30,872 bases of DNA. Origin: a virus. The stretch's first letter is position 1. Every line of letters begins with the position of its first letter. Of this stretch, positions 8,088-14,222 are shown piece after piece. The notes below the pieces were generated by a model that saw only the letters and a list, made by a program, of their open reading frames with translations, did not search any database and was not told the origin of the DNA. Where the stretch lies: IMG/VR virus record IMGVR_UViG_3300031673_000323, positions 1 through 30,872 of that record, one strand, 5' to 3'. Made by a program: the position numbers and the translations under genes.

Positions 8088-9155
8088 ATGGGGAAAGAGA
8101 AGGCGATTGAGATACCGGTGGTGGATAATTTCTCAAGGGTCAAGCCGAGGCGGTTGAGTTGGCTGTGGCCGAACAGGATACCCTTGGGGAAAATGAGCCT
8201 ACTGGTCGGGATCGGGGGCGTGGGCAAGTCGTTCCTGAGCCTGTATATGGCCGCACAGGTGAGCACGGGACGGCCTTGGATTGACGGCAGGAATGAGACG
8301 CGGGAACCAGCCAGTGTGTTTGTTCTGACGGCTGAGGATGATATTGAGGATACGGTAGTAATACGGCTCAAGGCTGCCGGGGCAAATCTCGATAAGGTGT
8401 ACTTTATCAAGGCCATAAAGAGCGAGGGGCAGGAGCGGGGGCTGTACAATCTGACCTCGGATGGGATTCTGCTGTGGCAGGCGGTTAGGCAAGTGCCGGA
8501 TACCAAGCTGGTGATTATCGATCCGATTTCGGCATACATGGAGGGCAAGAATGAGAATAAGAATGCTGAGGTGAGGGAGTTTCTGAGTCCGTTGATTTCG
8601 ATGGCCCAGACTGAAAAGCTGGCTGTGTTGGGGATAAGCCACTTGAATAAGAATCAGGAGCAGGCGGCGATAAACAGGGTGATTGGGAGTGCCGCTTTCA
8701 TCAATGCGGTCAGGGCGGCCTGGCTGGTGCAGACGGACAGGGACGATATTGATAGGCGGTTGTTTGTCCATTTGAAGGGGAATCTGGGGGTCAAGCCGAC
8801 CGGGTTGGCGTACAGGCTGATGGCCCAGAGCGTGATGACCGAGGATGGGTTGGAAGGATCGGCGTATTGTGCCTTCGAGCCGGGACTGCTGGATATTACG
8901 GCGGATGAGTTGCTGGCCCCGGGGGAGAGGAAGAAAGGCAGGCCGAGTAAGCGAGATGATGCCGGGGACTGGCTACTGGACTTCTTGACGGATGGGCCAA
9001 GGGATGCTCGGGTCATTATGTCTGCGGGAAGGGATGAAGGATATTCACAGAGGACGCTGGAAAGAGCAAAAAAGAGGCTGGATATTCAATCAATCAAAAT
9101 GCCGGACGACAACGGCCTATCGAATCATTGGGAGTGGGCGTTGCCTACATATTAA
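8088..9155 (+). CDS. RepA/AAA_25-type RecA-fold replication ATPase
   Basis: 355 aa from the ATG at 8088 (a TTG at 8085 is in frame). Walker A is GIGGVGKS (about residues 41-48). Walker B is LVIIDPISAY (Asp about 145). A sensor-like GISHLNKN follows, with conserved NRVIGSAAFINAVRAAW. These match AAA_25/RepA-like hexameric helicases and phage or plasmid replication ATPases. The C-terminal part (KKGRPSKRDDAGDWLLDFL onward) resembles a winged-helix tail. It is the only plus-strand protein gene in the window and has its own promoter. The gene-free, iteron-like region follows it directly. A role in initiating or loading replication is inferred. Confidence 0.8.
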   Translation: MGKEKAIEIPVVDNFSRVKPRRLSWLWPNRIPLGKMSLLVGIGGVGKSFLSLYMAAQVSTGRPWIDGRNETREPASVFVLTAEDDIEDTVVIRLKAAGANLDKVYFIKAIKSEGQERGLYNLTSDGILLWQAVRQVPDTKLVIIDPISAYMEGKNENKNAEVREFLSPLISMAQTEKLAVLGISHLNKNQEQAAINRVIGSAAFINAVRAAWLVQTDRDDIDRRLFVHLKGNLGVKPTGLAYRLMAQSVMTEDGLEGSAYCAFEPGLLDITADELLAPGERKKGRPSKRDDAGDWLLDFLTDGPRDARVIMSAGRDEGYSQRTLERAKKRLDIQSIKMPDDNGLSNHWEWALPTY

Positions 9156-9249
9156 CATTTCTTGGGTGGGGATAATCTGGGGTAAAAAGTATATCCTACT
9201 ATTCCCATATGCTTTTTTTTGTCAATGTAGGATTCCTGTACCCGGATTA

Positions 9250-9455
9250 TTGGCGGTCTTCAAAATGACCCCCATTATTTCGCTAATATCCAAACACCGC
9301 CAAAAAGGGGTAAACAGGGATTCTTTTTGGCGGGGTTGAAAATCCGCGTTTTTGAGCAAATATGCGAACACCGCCAACAGTTTTGGCGGTCTTGCTTGGC
9401 GGTCTTCGGATAACGGGCTGGAAATGGGGGTAGGGGTTATTTGTGGCGGTCTTGG
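9250..9455. repeat. Iteron-like GGCGGTCTT repeats
   Basis: TTGGCGGTCTTC at 9250 and 9396, TTGGCGGTCTTG at 9383 and TGGCGGTCTTGG at 9444. Inverted AACACCGCCAA occurs at 9293 and 9367, and truncated TTGGCGGGG at 9327 and at 8063 in the ATPase leader. The two inverted copies share a longer context (AATAT, then AACACCGCCAA). The spacing is irregular, so the repeats could be iterons for the neighbouring ATPase or operators for a repressor. Confidence 0.65.
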
Positions 9456-9560
9456 TTTCCTTGACATATACCTGTCAAGATTATTTGGGGTTATTAAAAC
9501 GGGAGAGGTCTTTGGACTAAGAAATAAGAAATCACTTGGGGGCCGACCGCCCTTCCGTAC

Positions 9561-9683
9561 GTCCGATAAGAGGAGCATCCTGAGCGATCCGAGGCAAGTC
9601 CGATAACGAGATCAATCATGCAGAGGCACTTCGTCCGATAACCGACAAGATAACCCGCTATCCTCGCGTGATATTATCGGTCG
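9561..9683. repeat. GTCCGATAA direct repeats
   Basis: GTCCGATAA at 9561, 9598 and 9633, with an inverted partial copy TTATCGGTC at 9674. The same word recurs in the plus-strand RNA candidate at 12498 (and inverted at 12528) and as variants at 12465, 12578 and 15591. The clustering suggests an operator or replication-protein site. Confidence 0.5.
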
Positions 9684-9780
9684 ATGCTGAAAGAAACATA
9701 ACCTATTTAATAGGACGTGATTTTAAGGTATGATTAAATGGTATGATGACGCTAATTATCTAAAATTATCTGGCTTTATG

Positions 9781-9794
9781 CTACAATTTCGCAC
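9781..9794 (+). repeat. 14-bp repeat shared with 12621-12634
   Basis: CTACAATTTCGCAC is found exactly here and at 12621-12634. In both places it lies about 100 bp or less beyond a group of GTCCGATAA words. The TACAAT resembles a -10 element, but neither copy has a convincing -35 at 16-18 bp, so its role is open. Confidence 0.45.
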
Positions 9795-9827
9795 AGTACA
9801 CACTATACCTATCTTATCTATCTCGTA

Positions 9828-10328
9828 TCAAGCTGCAAAGTTCGTTCTTGCATACTCCCCAAAATACTGCCTTGCAGCCTTGTCATAAGCCTGTGCGGCC
9901 TCAACCTCCGTCTTGTAAAAGCCCACATATATCTGCTTGTAATTGACAATAATTCTGGCAATCCATCTTTTCTTCCGTTTTGCTGCTTTTTGGTATGTAA
10001 CGCCCTTGTACTTACTCCATTTTACATCTTTGTGCGGCTTTTGATTCTGAGCATTCTCTTTATTTGTAGCTATTCTCAGATTAAATTGCCGGTTATCAAG
10101 TCCATCCCTACTGATATGATCTACAATCTCGCCATCTCCCGGCCATAGTCCCATTATCATTCTGTGCATTGATGTAACCGTTTTCCGCCCATTATGCACA
10201 ATAACAGCTTGGGCATACCATATCCCGGATGTGCCTTTTATTGCTGCCCATTTATATTTGCACACAATCGCATAATCCTTATCATCGACCAGGGCTATTT
10301 TTCCTTGTGTTAATTCTACTTCCCTCAT
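9828..10328 (-). CDS. HNH endonuclease with AP2 DNA-binding domain
   Basis: 166 aa. The N-terminal half has the HNH_3-type signature MHRMIMG then VDHISRDGLDNRQFNLRIAT and KENAQNQ. The C-terminal half is an AP2 domain: SKYKGVTYQKAAKRKKRWIA, then GFYKTEVEAAQAYDKAARQY and GEYARTNF. This is the layout of free-standing phage homing endonucleases. The ATG at 10328 coincides with the expected transcription start of the promoter at 10335-10362, so the mRNA would be leaderless. It lies beside the origin-like region, consistent with an insertion of a mobile endonuclease gene. Confidence 0.88.
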   Translation of the reverse strand: MREVELTQGKIALVDDKDYAIVCKYKWAAIKGTSGIWYAQAVIVHNGRKTVTSMHRMIMGLWPGDGEIVDHISRDGLDNRQFNLRIATNKENAQNQKPHKDVKWSKYKGVTYQKAAKRKKRWIARIIVNYKQIYVGFYKTEVEAAQAYDKAARQYFGEYARTNFAA

Positions 10329-10334
10329 ACTATT

Positions 10335-10362
10335 ATTGTAACACAATTACTGTTTCTGTCAA
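10335..10362 (-). promoter_or_regulatory. Leftward promoter of the HNH-AP2 gene
   Basis: Minus strand: TTGACA (10362-10357), 16 bp, TACAAT (10340-10335). The predicted start of transcription falls at about 10328, on the ATG, giving a leaderless or nearly leaderless message. Confidence 0.7.
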
Positions 10363-10444
10363 CCAAAAAAACAATCACCCGTCAAGCACAATCCCTCCTC
10401 CATAGATAGTTCTACAAATATTTTCTTTATTCCCCATTTTATCC

Positions 10445-10473
10445 TTGCATCCCGATTGCTTTTGTGTTATACT
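10445..10473 (+). promoter_or_regulatory. Rightward promoter of a short RNA
   Basis: Plus strand: TTGCAT (10445), 17 bp, TATACT (10468). An imperfect inverted repeat, ATTGCTTTTGTGTT (10455-10468) and AACACAAGCAAT (10489-10500), brackets the -10 and start region, as an operator would. Confidence 0.6.
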
Positions 10474-10479
10474 ATACTT

Positions 10480-10548
10480 ACAGCAACTAACACAAGCAAT
10501 TTATTTATTCCCCACAAAGCTCGGCTCAACCCAGTCGGGCTTTTTTTT
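10480..10548 (+). ncRNA. Candidate small RNA of about 69 nt
   Basis: It starts near 10480 from the promoter at 10445 and ends at a Rho-independent terminator: AGCTCGGCT (10518) pairs with AGTCGGGCT (10533), followed by eight T (10541-10548). No open frame with a ribosome site fits between. It lies in the gap between two leftward genes, transcribed against them. Function unknown; a phage regulatory RNA or a decoy terminator are possible. Confidence 0.55.
10518..10548 (+). terminator. Rho-independent terminator, rightward
   Basis: 9-bp stem AGCTCGGCT/AGTCGGGCT with two G-T pairs, 6-nt loop CAACCC, then eight T. Confidence 0.8.
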
Positions 10549-10657
10549 GTCCCCCCACACCCCCCACAATGGACGATCCCCCAGCAGCCCCTACCAATAC
10601 CTACCTCGTATCTCTCATATTCTTGAGCTATCGCCCGGAGCCATTATCTGCGGCCAT

Positions 10658-10693
10658 AAAAAAACCACTAAGAAGCTCGCACCTCCCAGTGGT
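10658..10693 (-). terminator. Rho-independent terminator, leftward
   Basis: On the minus strand ACCACT (10693-10688) pairs with AGTGGT (10669-10664), with further weak pairs inside, followed by seven T (10664-10658). It ends the leftward unit from 12247 that includes the small genes down to 10755. Confidence 0.75.
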
Positions 10694-10754
10694 CATAGGG
10701 AATAGATAATGTCATCCTCCGCAAGTCTTTTATCTACTGCGGAGGTTCAACTAC

Positions 10755-10904
10755 TCATTCATCAACTAAAGCCATATCCCAGGCTATCGCACACTGGCAG
10801 CATAGCCGTATCACTGTTCCGTCCTTCCTTGTTCTTTCCTCTACTGCCTCCCATTCACAAATCGGGTTCTTACAATAAATTGTCTCGCCATTATCATTTT
10901 CCAT
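10755..10904 (-). CDS. Small zinc-ribbon-like protein (49 aa)
   Basis: 49 codons from an ATG at 10904 behind the repeated leader GGGGATTTGGTG. Starts MENDNGETIYCKNPICEWEA and later has LCCQCAIAWDM. The pairs CxxxxC and CCxC are spaced like a small zinc knuckle. No family is recognised. One CTGCGGAGG copy lies 10 bp beyond its stop. Confidence 0.6.
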   Translation of the reverse strand: MENDNGETIYCKNPICEWEAVEERTRKDGTVIRLCCQCAIAWDMALVDE

Positions 10905-10938
10905 CACCAAATCCCCTAAAAATTCTCTCCTTTAATTT

Positions 10939-11160
10939 TTACTTTTCTCGTTGACTATACGGAATAGCCTGATTGATCCTATCCATCATTCCGTCTCGAA
11001 ACTGCCTTAATATATCCCTACCGGTACACGGCCACCAGCAAGTCAACCCATGCTTGAATTCCATCTCTGGATTCGCTTTCGCCAATAGTATTCCCCTGAT
11101 ATATGCTCCCAGGGGAACACGCTTTTCTATCGCTGGCAAATAAATATATCGCTTACTCAT
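10939..11160 (-). CDS. Unknown phage protein with CWWPCTGRD motif (73 aa)
   Basis: 73 codons from an ATG at 11160 behind GGGGATTTGGTT. Starts MSKRYIYLPAIEKRVPLGAY, with the segment GLTCWWPCTGRDILRQFRDG in the middle. The CWWPCTGR.I.RQFR pattern is familiar from many small phage proteins of unknown function, so the gene is probably conserved. The frame is open to 11235, but that part overlaps the hairpins upstream. Confidence 0.7.
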   Translation of the reverse strand: MSKRYIYLPAIEKRVPLGAYIRGILLAKANPEMEFKHGLTCWWPCTGRDILRQFRDGMMDRINQAIPYSQREK

Positions 11161-11189
11161 AACCAAATCCCCTTTAAAATAATATTGAA

Positions 11190-11270
11190 GGATGCTCGGC
11201 GTTTTGTGATGGGATGGGCGATCCCCACCGAGCATCCGAATCTGGAGGTTAACCGGCTAACAACCTCCAG
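11190..11270 (-). other. Two adjacent intercistronic hairpins
   Basis: First: GGATGCTCGG (11190) pairs with CCGAGCATCC (11228), with an inner GGGAT/ATCCC stem. Second: CTGGAGGTT (11242) pairs with AACCTCCAG (11262), which spans the stop codon of the 42-aa gene. Neither has a good T-run, so they are more likely RNA-processing, stability or translation-control structures than terminators. Confidence 0.5.
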
Positions 11271-11377
11271 TATTCTTTTATCAATTCAATCGCCTCCGTT
11301 CCTGTTATCATTCCCGATTCGACTCCATTCACTATCGCACTACAAAACCCATCAACATCTAACATCATAATGTCCAT
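11249..11377 (-). CDS. Small protein of unknown function (42 aa)
   Basis: 42 codons from an ATG at 11377 behind GGGGGGATTTGGTA. The sequence is MDIMMLDVDGFCSAIVNGVE at the start and AIELIKEYWRLLAG at the end. Its length, leader and helix-like composition support a real gene. No family recognised. Confidence 0.55.
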   Translation of the reverse strand: MDIMMLDVDGFCSAIVNGVESGMITGTEAIELIKEYWRLLAG

Positions 11378-11402
11378 TACCAAATCCCCCCTCAGTTCTA
11401 TT

Positions 11403-11684
11403 TTAATTCAAATCCCAAATTGGCCATAAATGCTTGCAATCATCAGGCAAAAAATCACTAACGATTGCTGTTAATTCAGTACTATCAATATCAACAAACT
11501 TACCATCTAATGTAATATCGAATAGTCCATTTAGATCGACAGCAATCCAAAGCCTTTTACCTGATATTTGTGAACATGGCCAAGGATTGTTTACTCGGTG
11601 TGCCCAAGTATAAGTCTCGTTATCATCTAAATTAAGATGATATAAAACAATATTACCATCGTGTTCTTCTGTCTTAATCTTCAT
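11403..11684 (-). CDS. Unknown protein (93 aa)
   Basis: 93 codons from an ATG at 11684 behind GGGGATTTGGTA. Acidic, beta-rich sequence (MKIKTEEHDGNIVLYHLNLD; KRLWIAVDLNGLFDITLDG). It shares the leader with the neighbouring small genes. No family recognised. Confidence 0.6.
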   Translation of the reverse strand: MKIKTEEHDGNIVLYHLNLDDNETYTWAHRVNNPWPCSQISGKRLWIAVDLNGLFDITLDGKFVDIDSTELTAIVSDFLPDDCKHLWPIWDLN

Positions 11685-11704
11685 TACCAAATCCCCTAAA
11701 AACC

Positions 11705-11923
11705 CTACGAATCGTCAAAGTCTCCTTTTGCCTTCGCCAATTCTGCGATAAAAAACAATGCACTTTCCGGCGTAGAAAAGGTTTCATTCCATGTAATATA
11801 CTCTACGTCTGTTGCCATCTCGTCAATCCGATATATTTCTTTATCGGCAGCCTCAACAGGTACAATCCGTAGAGTATTAAACGCTTTCAATCCTGATACT
11901 CTTACTTCTTTTAGTTTTGCCAT
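11705..11923 (-). CDS. Unknown acidic protein (72 aa)
   Basis: 72 codons from an ATG at 11923 behind GGGGATTTGGTG. MAKLKEVRVSGLKAFNTLRI at the start, acidic end AKGDFDDS. It lies in the cassette-like array of small genes. No family recognised. Confidence 0.6.
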   Translation of the reverse strand: MAKLKEVRVSGLKAFNTLRIVPVEAADKEIYRIDEMATDVEYITWNETFSTPESALFFIAELAKAKGDFDDS

Positions 11924-11977
11924 CACCAAATCCCCTAAATAGATTTTCCTACTTGTTACTTGTTTTGCCTGTGTGAA

Positions 11978-12172
11978 TTATTTTACTCTCACAAATCGTC
12001 TCCGTGGTCCCTGCCGGAAAATTTTATTGTTACTTATCGCTGCATCTACAAAAGCACGGTCTCTGTTATCAATCTCGGCGGTTATTCTGTTCTGTTGATC
12101 CGTCAGAATATACTCGTGCCCCAACAACCCGGCGTATCGTAACGCAGATTTTTCTTCCGGTGTGATTTTCAT
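11978..12172 (-). CDS. Unknown small basic protein (64 aa)
   Basis: 64 codons from an ATG at 12172 behind CGGAGGTAAAA. Starts MKITPEEKSALRYAGLLGHE, ends FRQGPRRRFVRVK. First gene downstream of the promoter at 12247-12275 with a leader of about 65 nt. No family recognised. Confidence 0.6.
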   Translation of the reverse strand: MKITPEEKSALRYAGLLGHEYILTDQQNRITAEIDNRDRAFVDAAISNNKIFRQGPRRRFVRVK

Positions 12173-12246
12173 TTTTACCTCCGAAAAATGTGCCCAAGGT
12201 ATGTGTCCCTACGTTAGTTCGCAATTCCCTATATAAATCATACATC

Positions 12247-12275
12247 ATTATAACACAAATACAAACCAATGTCAA
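12247..12275 (-). promoter_or_regulatory. Leftward sigma70 promoter
   Basis: Minus strand: TTGACA (12275-12270), 17 bp, TATAAT (12252-12247). It abuts the T-run of the terminator at 12277, so one unit ends where the next begins. It should serve the 12172 to 10755 small genes. Confidence 0.8.
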
Positions 12276-12276
12276 T

Positions 12277-12315
12277 AAAAAAACCTCCGCAGGTGGAAAC
12301 AACATTCTGCGGAGG
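12277..12315 (-). terminator. Terminator built from two CTGCGGAGG copies
   Basis: On the minus strand CCTCCGCAG (12315-12307) and CTGCGGAGG (12292-12284) form a perfect 9-bp stem, followed by seven T (12283-12277). Two inverted copies of the dispersed repeat thus make a Rho-independent terminator for the leftward unit above 12646. Confidence 0.75.
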
Positions 12316-12402
12316 CCCTACCATAGGGAATTTGGTTCAATATCTATCGGCAATTCCCAGGTTATATTTTACGAAATTATCGTTTTTTTGGCAAGATATT
12401 TC

Positions 12403-12431
12403 TTGCGTTCGTTTGTCTGTTATGGTACAAT
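12403..12431 (+). promoter_or_regulatory. Rightward promoter of a structured RNA
   Basis: Plus strand: TTGCGT (12403), 17 bp, TACAAT (12426), with TGG before the -10. It is followed directly by the structured element at 12465-12555 and by no protein gene. Confidence 0.6.
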
Positions 12432-12437
12432 AAAATA

Positions 12438-12555
12438 GAATTGAATCAAGATGGAATATCGAACGTCCCATAACCGTTGGGCGACGGAGGTTAAGACGTC
12501 CGATAATTTTATGTCTACTATCCCTCCTTATCGGACCTTCCGTCGCCCGTTTTTT
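12438..12555 (+). ncRNA. Candidate structured RNA of about 118 nt
   Basis: The predicted transcript begins near 12438 and carries GTCCCATAA (12465). Then comes a long hairpin: GGGCGACGGA (12479) pairs with TCCGTCGCCC (12539), and inside it GTCCGATAA (12498) pairs with TTATCGGAC (12528). Six T follow (12550-12555), so the hairpin can also end transcription. The two nested stems are nearly perfect. No frame with a ribosome site lies within. The inner stem is the same word repeated near the origin-like region. Confidence 0.6.
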
Positions 12556-12620
12556 ACCGGACGCTCCCCCCACTGCCGTCCGATATTATCCACTTGACAT
12601 ATCACCATCAATCCGAGGGT

Positions 12621-12634
12621 CTACAATTTCGCAC
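12621..12634 (+). repeat. 14-bp repeat shared with 9781-9794
   Basis: Second exact copy of CTACAATTTCGCAC, lying 35 bp beyond GTCCGATATTATCC. The gap 12556-12645 holds nothing else recognisable, apart from TTATCCACT (about 12584-12592), which is one base from a DnaA box. Confidence 0.45.
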
Positions 12635-12645
12635 GCGGTAGCAAA

Positions 12646-12831
12646 TCACATTATTATGTCTTTCCCCCAATCATCCACCGCGTCACCGTGCGATTTCTGG
12701 GAGCACTCTTGCCTAATTGAATTCCACCAGGCACACTCCCCCCGCAGGCACTCCGCAGGGATAACCTCCGGCACGTCCAACTCGGTTGTTTTTATCGATG
12801 TAACCACTTTTGACATAATCGGACAAATCAT
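12646..12831 (-). CDS. Small Cys-rich protein (61 aa)
   Basis: 61 codons from an ATG at 12831 behind GGGGGGGATAAG. Starts MICPIMSKVVTSIKTTELDV and carries CLRGECAWWNSIRQECSQKS, a Cys pattern (CxxxxC then C) seen in small metal-binding phage proteins. The start overlaps the previous gene's stop by 4 bp. Confidence 0.6.
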   Translation of the reverse strand: MICPIMSKVVTSIKTTELDVPEVIPAECLRGECAWWNSIRQECSQKSHGDAVDDWGKDIIM

Positions 12832-12941
12832 CTTATCCCCCCCAAACTAACCAAGAGGTCGATCTGATGTACGCACCACCAAGCCAGCCCCGCTAAAGCC
12901 AGGCCACACCCCACTCCGATTATCGCAATCCACTTCAGCAT
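12828..12941 (-). CDS. Tiny membrane protein (37 aa)
   Basis: 37 codons from an ATG at 12941, inside the end of the preceding gene. The sequence opens MLKWIAIIGVGCGLALAGLA, a single transmembrane helix with a short polar tail. The stop overlaps the next start as ATGA. Size and coupling on both sides support it; function unknown. Confidence 0.5.
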   Translation of the reverse strand: MLKWIAIIGVGCGLALAGLAWWCVHQIDLLVSLGGIR

Positions 12942-13330
12942 TTCAACGTCCACTTCGGAATCCTTCCGTATTCTTTCTGGTACAGCCCTTTGAGCTTCTC
13001 AAGTACCTTCCCTGCCGCTATATACCAAGCCACCCAATCCCGCTTTTTCAACGCCCAAAGTGCGTTACGCCACAACGGGAAACAGTCAAGGCGGCAACTA
13101 TTACATGCTCGGGAATGTTGCCAATCCAATTTGTATCTTGTACATAGAGCACAATGCCCGGACCGGATAATGTCGCAACCATCAATCCCGCCGTATTTCT
13201 TTTTGGCATATCGCAACTGGGCTGGCGTCGCCACCTTACACTGGACCCAATGCCTAATCGAGCACAGGACGGCCTCACGCCTCCCCGCCTGAGCCGCTTC
13301 TTTCACTTCTTCTTTTGTTATCCACCTCAT
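12935..13330 (-). CDS. Unknown protein with Cys cluster (131 aa)
   Basis: 131 codons, MRWITKEEVKEAAQAGRREA at the start. The centre carries CALCTRYKLDWQHSRACNSC then RLDC, which could bind zinc. A Trp/Lys-rich helix (WRNALWALKKRDWVAWYIAA) follows. The start overlaps the previous stop (ATGA). No family assigned. Confidence 0.65.
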   Translation of the reverse strand: MRWITKEEVKEAAQAGRREAVLCSIRHWVQCKVATPAQLRYAKKKYGGIDGCDIIRSGHCALCTRYKLDWQHSRACNSCRLDCFPLWRNALWALKKRDWVAWYIAAGKVLEKLKGLYQKEYGRIPKWTLKC

Positions 13331-13479
13331 TTCTCGTTCCTCCTCTTTTTCTCTTCTACCAATTTTCGTTTAAGCTCCGTACACACCCGCAACGCATCCT
13401 TCAAACCATAACAGCATATCCAGGACAGATACTTGTTCTCGACGATCTGTCTAATTTCGTCCTTCGACCGCTTTCTCAT
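13327..13479 (-). CDS. Small basic helical protein (50 aa)
   Basis: 50 codons from an ATG at 13479, MRKRSKDEIRQIVENKYLSW, ending in a charged helix (TELKRKLVEEKKRRNEK). The only upstream purines are GCGGGGGCTAAG, an acceptable site. The stop overlaps the next start as ATGA. No family recognised. Confidence 0.6.
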   Translation of the reverse strand: MRKRSKDEIRQIVENKYLSWICCYGLKDALRVCTELKRKLVEEKKRRNEK

Positions 13480-13480
13480 C

Positions 13481-13561
13481 TTAGCCCCCGCAACCTAAAT
13501 AATTTTTCACAAAACCTCGACACATCATCAAATCCCGCCTATTTACAGTATCATATTTCAT
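13481..13561 (-). CDS. Possible very short gene (26 aa), start uncertain
   Basis: An ATG at 13561 opens MKYDTVNRRDLMMCRGFVKN, ending YLGCGG just before the 50-aa gene. A G-run lies only 1 nt before the ATG, too close for a normal site. The same frame extends back to a TTG at 13675 directly after the TAA of the 43-aa gene, so a longer TTG-started product or stop readthrough is possible. The extension (STSAGNRPPGHAATPAGVSI) looks unlike a conserved protein. Confidence 0.3.
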   Translation of the reverse strand: MKYDTVNRRDLMMCRGFVKNYLGCGG

Positions 13562-13675
13562 ACCCCCCAATCTACCCCATAGACAGAAAGCCTTAATGCT
13601 GACCCCCGCAGGCGTCGCGGCATGACCCGGTGGACGATTCCCTGCGGAGGTCGAATGGAGATGGTGAAATGTCAA

Positions 13676-13807
13676 TTATTCAATACAATCATCATAATCA
13701 CTCCGATCATAGAATCCCTCATATTCATCAGTATCCCGTTGAATCTCGAATAGATCATCCATCTCCGGTACATCATTTACGCTCGGATCAATCCTGTACT
13801 CTCTCAT
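13676..13807 (-). CDS. Small acidic protein (43 aa)
   Basis: 43 codons from an ATG at 13807 behind GGGGGATTTGGCA, the same leader as the small genes further left. Very acidic: MREYRIDPSVNDVPEMDDLF, ending DRSDYDDCIE. A charge-mimic role is conceivable for so acidic a phage protein but is only a guess. Confidence 0.6.
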   Translation of the reverse strand: MREYRIDPSVNDVPEMDDLFEIQRDTDEYEGFYDRSDYDDCIE

Positions 13808-13855
13808 TGCCAAATCCCCCTATCGAGCCTCCACTTTTATTCCCCCAACTTGAAA

Positions 13856-14131
13856 CTACTCCCTCGGCGAGTCAGTGTGCATCATTCTTTCATGGGCTTT
13901 TGCATAATATCGCTCGGCCACATACTCGTCCTTTAGGTCGGCTACCTTGGGCGACCTGAGATATTGTTCGAGCTGTTCCCAAATGTCCATTTGGTGTCGA
14001 TACGTGGCCAATTTACCTATATATAGCTCATACAACTCTCGTATTGCCGCGTCGACTTTTTTCTTGTCACGCTCGAACAACTTGTTAGCTGCACTCTCCA
14101 ACTTCATTGCTAAATATTCAGTTGCGTCCAT
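13856..14131 (-). CDS. Unknown helical protein (91 aa)
   Basis: 91 codons from an ATG at 14131 with GAGGG 7 nt before it; a GTG two codons upstream is also in frame. Starts MDATEYLAMKLESAANKLFE. All-helical, charged sequence (KKKVDAAIRELYELYIGKLA). No family recognised. Confidence 0.6.
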   Translation of the reverse strand: MDATEYLAMKLESAANKLFERDKKKVDAAIRELYELYIGKLATYRHQMDIWEQLEQYLRSPKVADLKDEYVAERYYAKAHERMMHTDSPRE

Positions 14132-14180
14132 TTTCACCCTCTACTCGCTAAACCCATTGACATTTCTAAACTGCACAAGT

Positions 14181-14204
14181 CTCTGCCATTGCTATCTGGC
14201 AGAG
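14181..14204 (-). other. 8-bp intercistronic hairpin
   Basis: CTCTGCCA/TGGCAGAG with an 8-nt loop, downstream of the OMP-like gene. A related hairpin (TCTGCC/GGCAGA, loop also containing GATA on the minus strand) lies at 29296-29317. Neither has a T-run on the minus strand. Confidence 0.4.
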
Positions 14205-14222
14205 TATTGTAGAGTTTAATTG

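Larger units (their letters stand above)
9156..9827. other. Gene-free region, candidate replication origin
   Basis: About 670 bp with no convincing gene between the ATPase gene (rightward) and the HNH gene (leftward). It contains GGCGGTCTT/AACACCGCC repeats (9250-9455), a 7-bp palindrome CTTGACA-N6-TGTCAAG (about 9458-9477), three direct GTCCGATAA copies plus one partial inverted copy (9561-9683) and an AT-rich stretch (about 9690-9830). Iteron-like repeats, an AT-rich segment and an adjacent RepA-like ATPase are the usual make-up of an iteron origin. This is an inference; no DnaA box cluster was found. Confidence 0.45.

Noticed and set aside
8048-9016. Long leftward frames opposite the ATPase gene
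   Set aside because: Shadows of a gene with clear Walker motifs; none has a ribosome site or a family pattern.
9459-9480. TTGACA in the palindrome as a promoter
   Set aside because: No acceptable -10 at 16-18 bp; the symmetric CTTGACA-TGTCAAG is better read as a binding site.
9222-9606. Open frames on both strands in the gene-free region
   Set aside because: No ribosome sites; their sequence comes from the repeats and they overlap one another.
12069-12305. 78-codon leftward frame with a hydrophobic start
   Set aside because: It covers a strong promoter (12247-12275) and overlaps the better-supported 64-aa gene.
12337-12573. 78-codon leftward frame across the structured RNA
   Set aside because: No ribosome site; it reads through the promoter and the hairpin at 12479-12548, and its composition is unlike neighbouring proteins.
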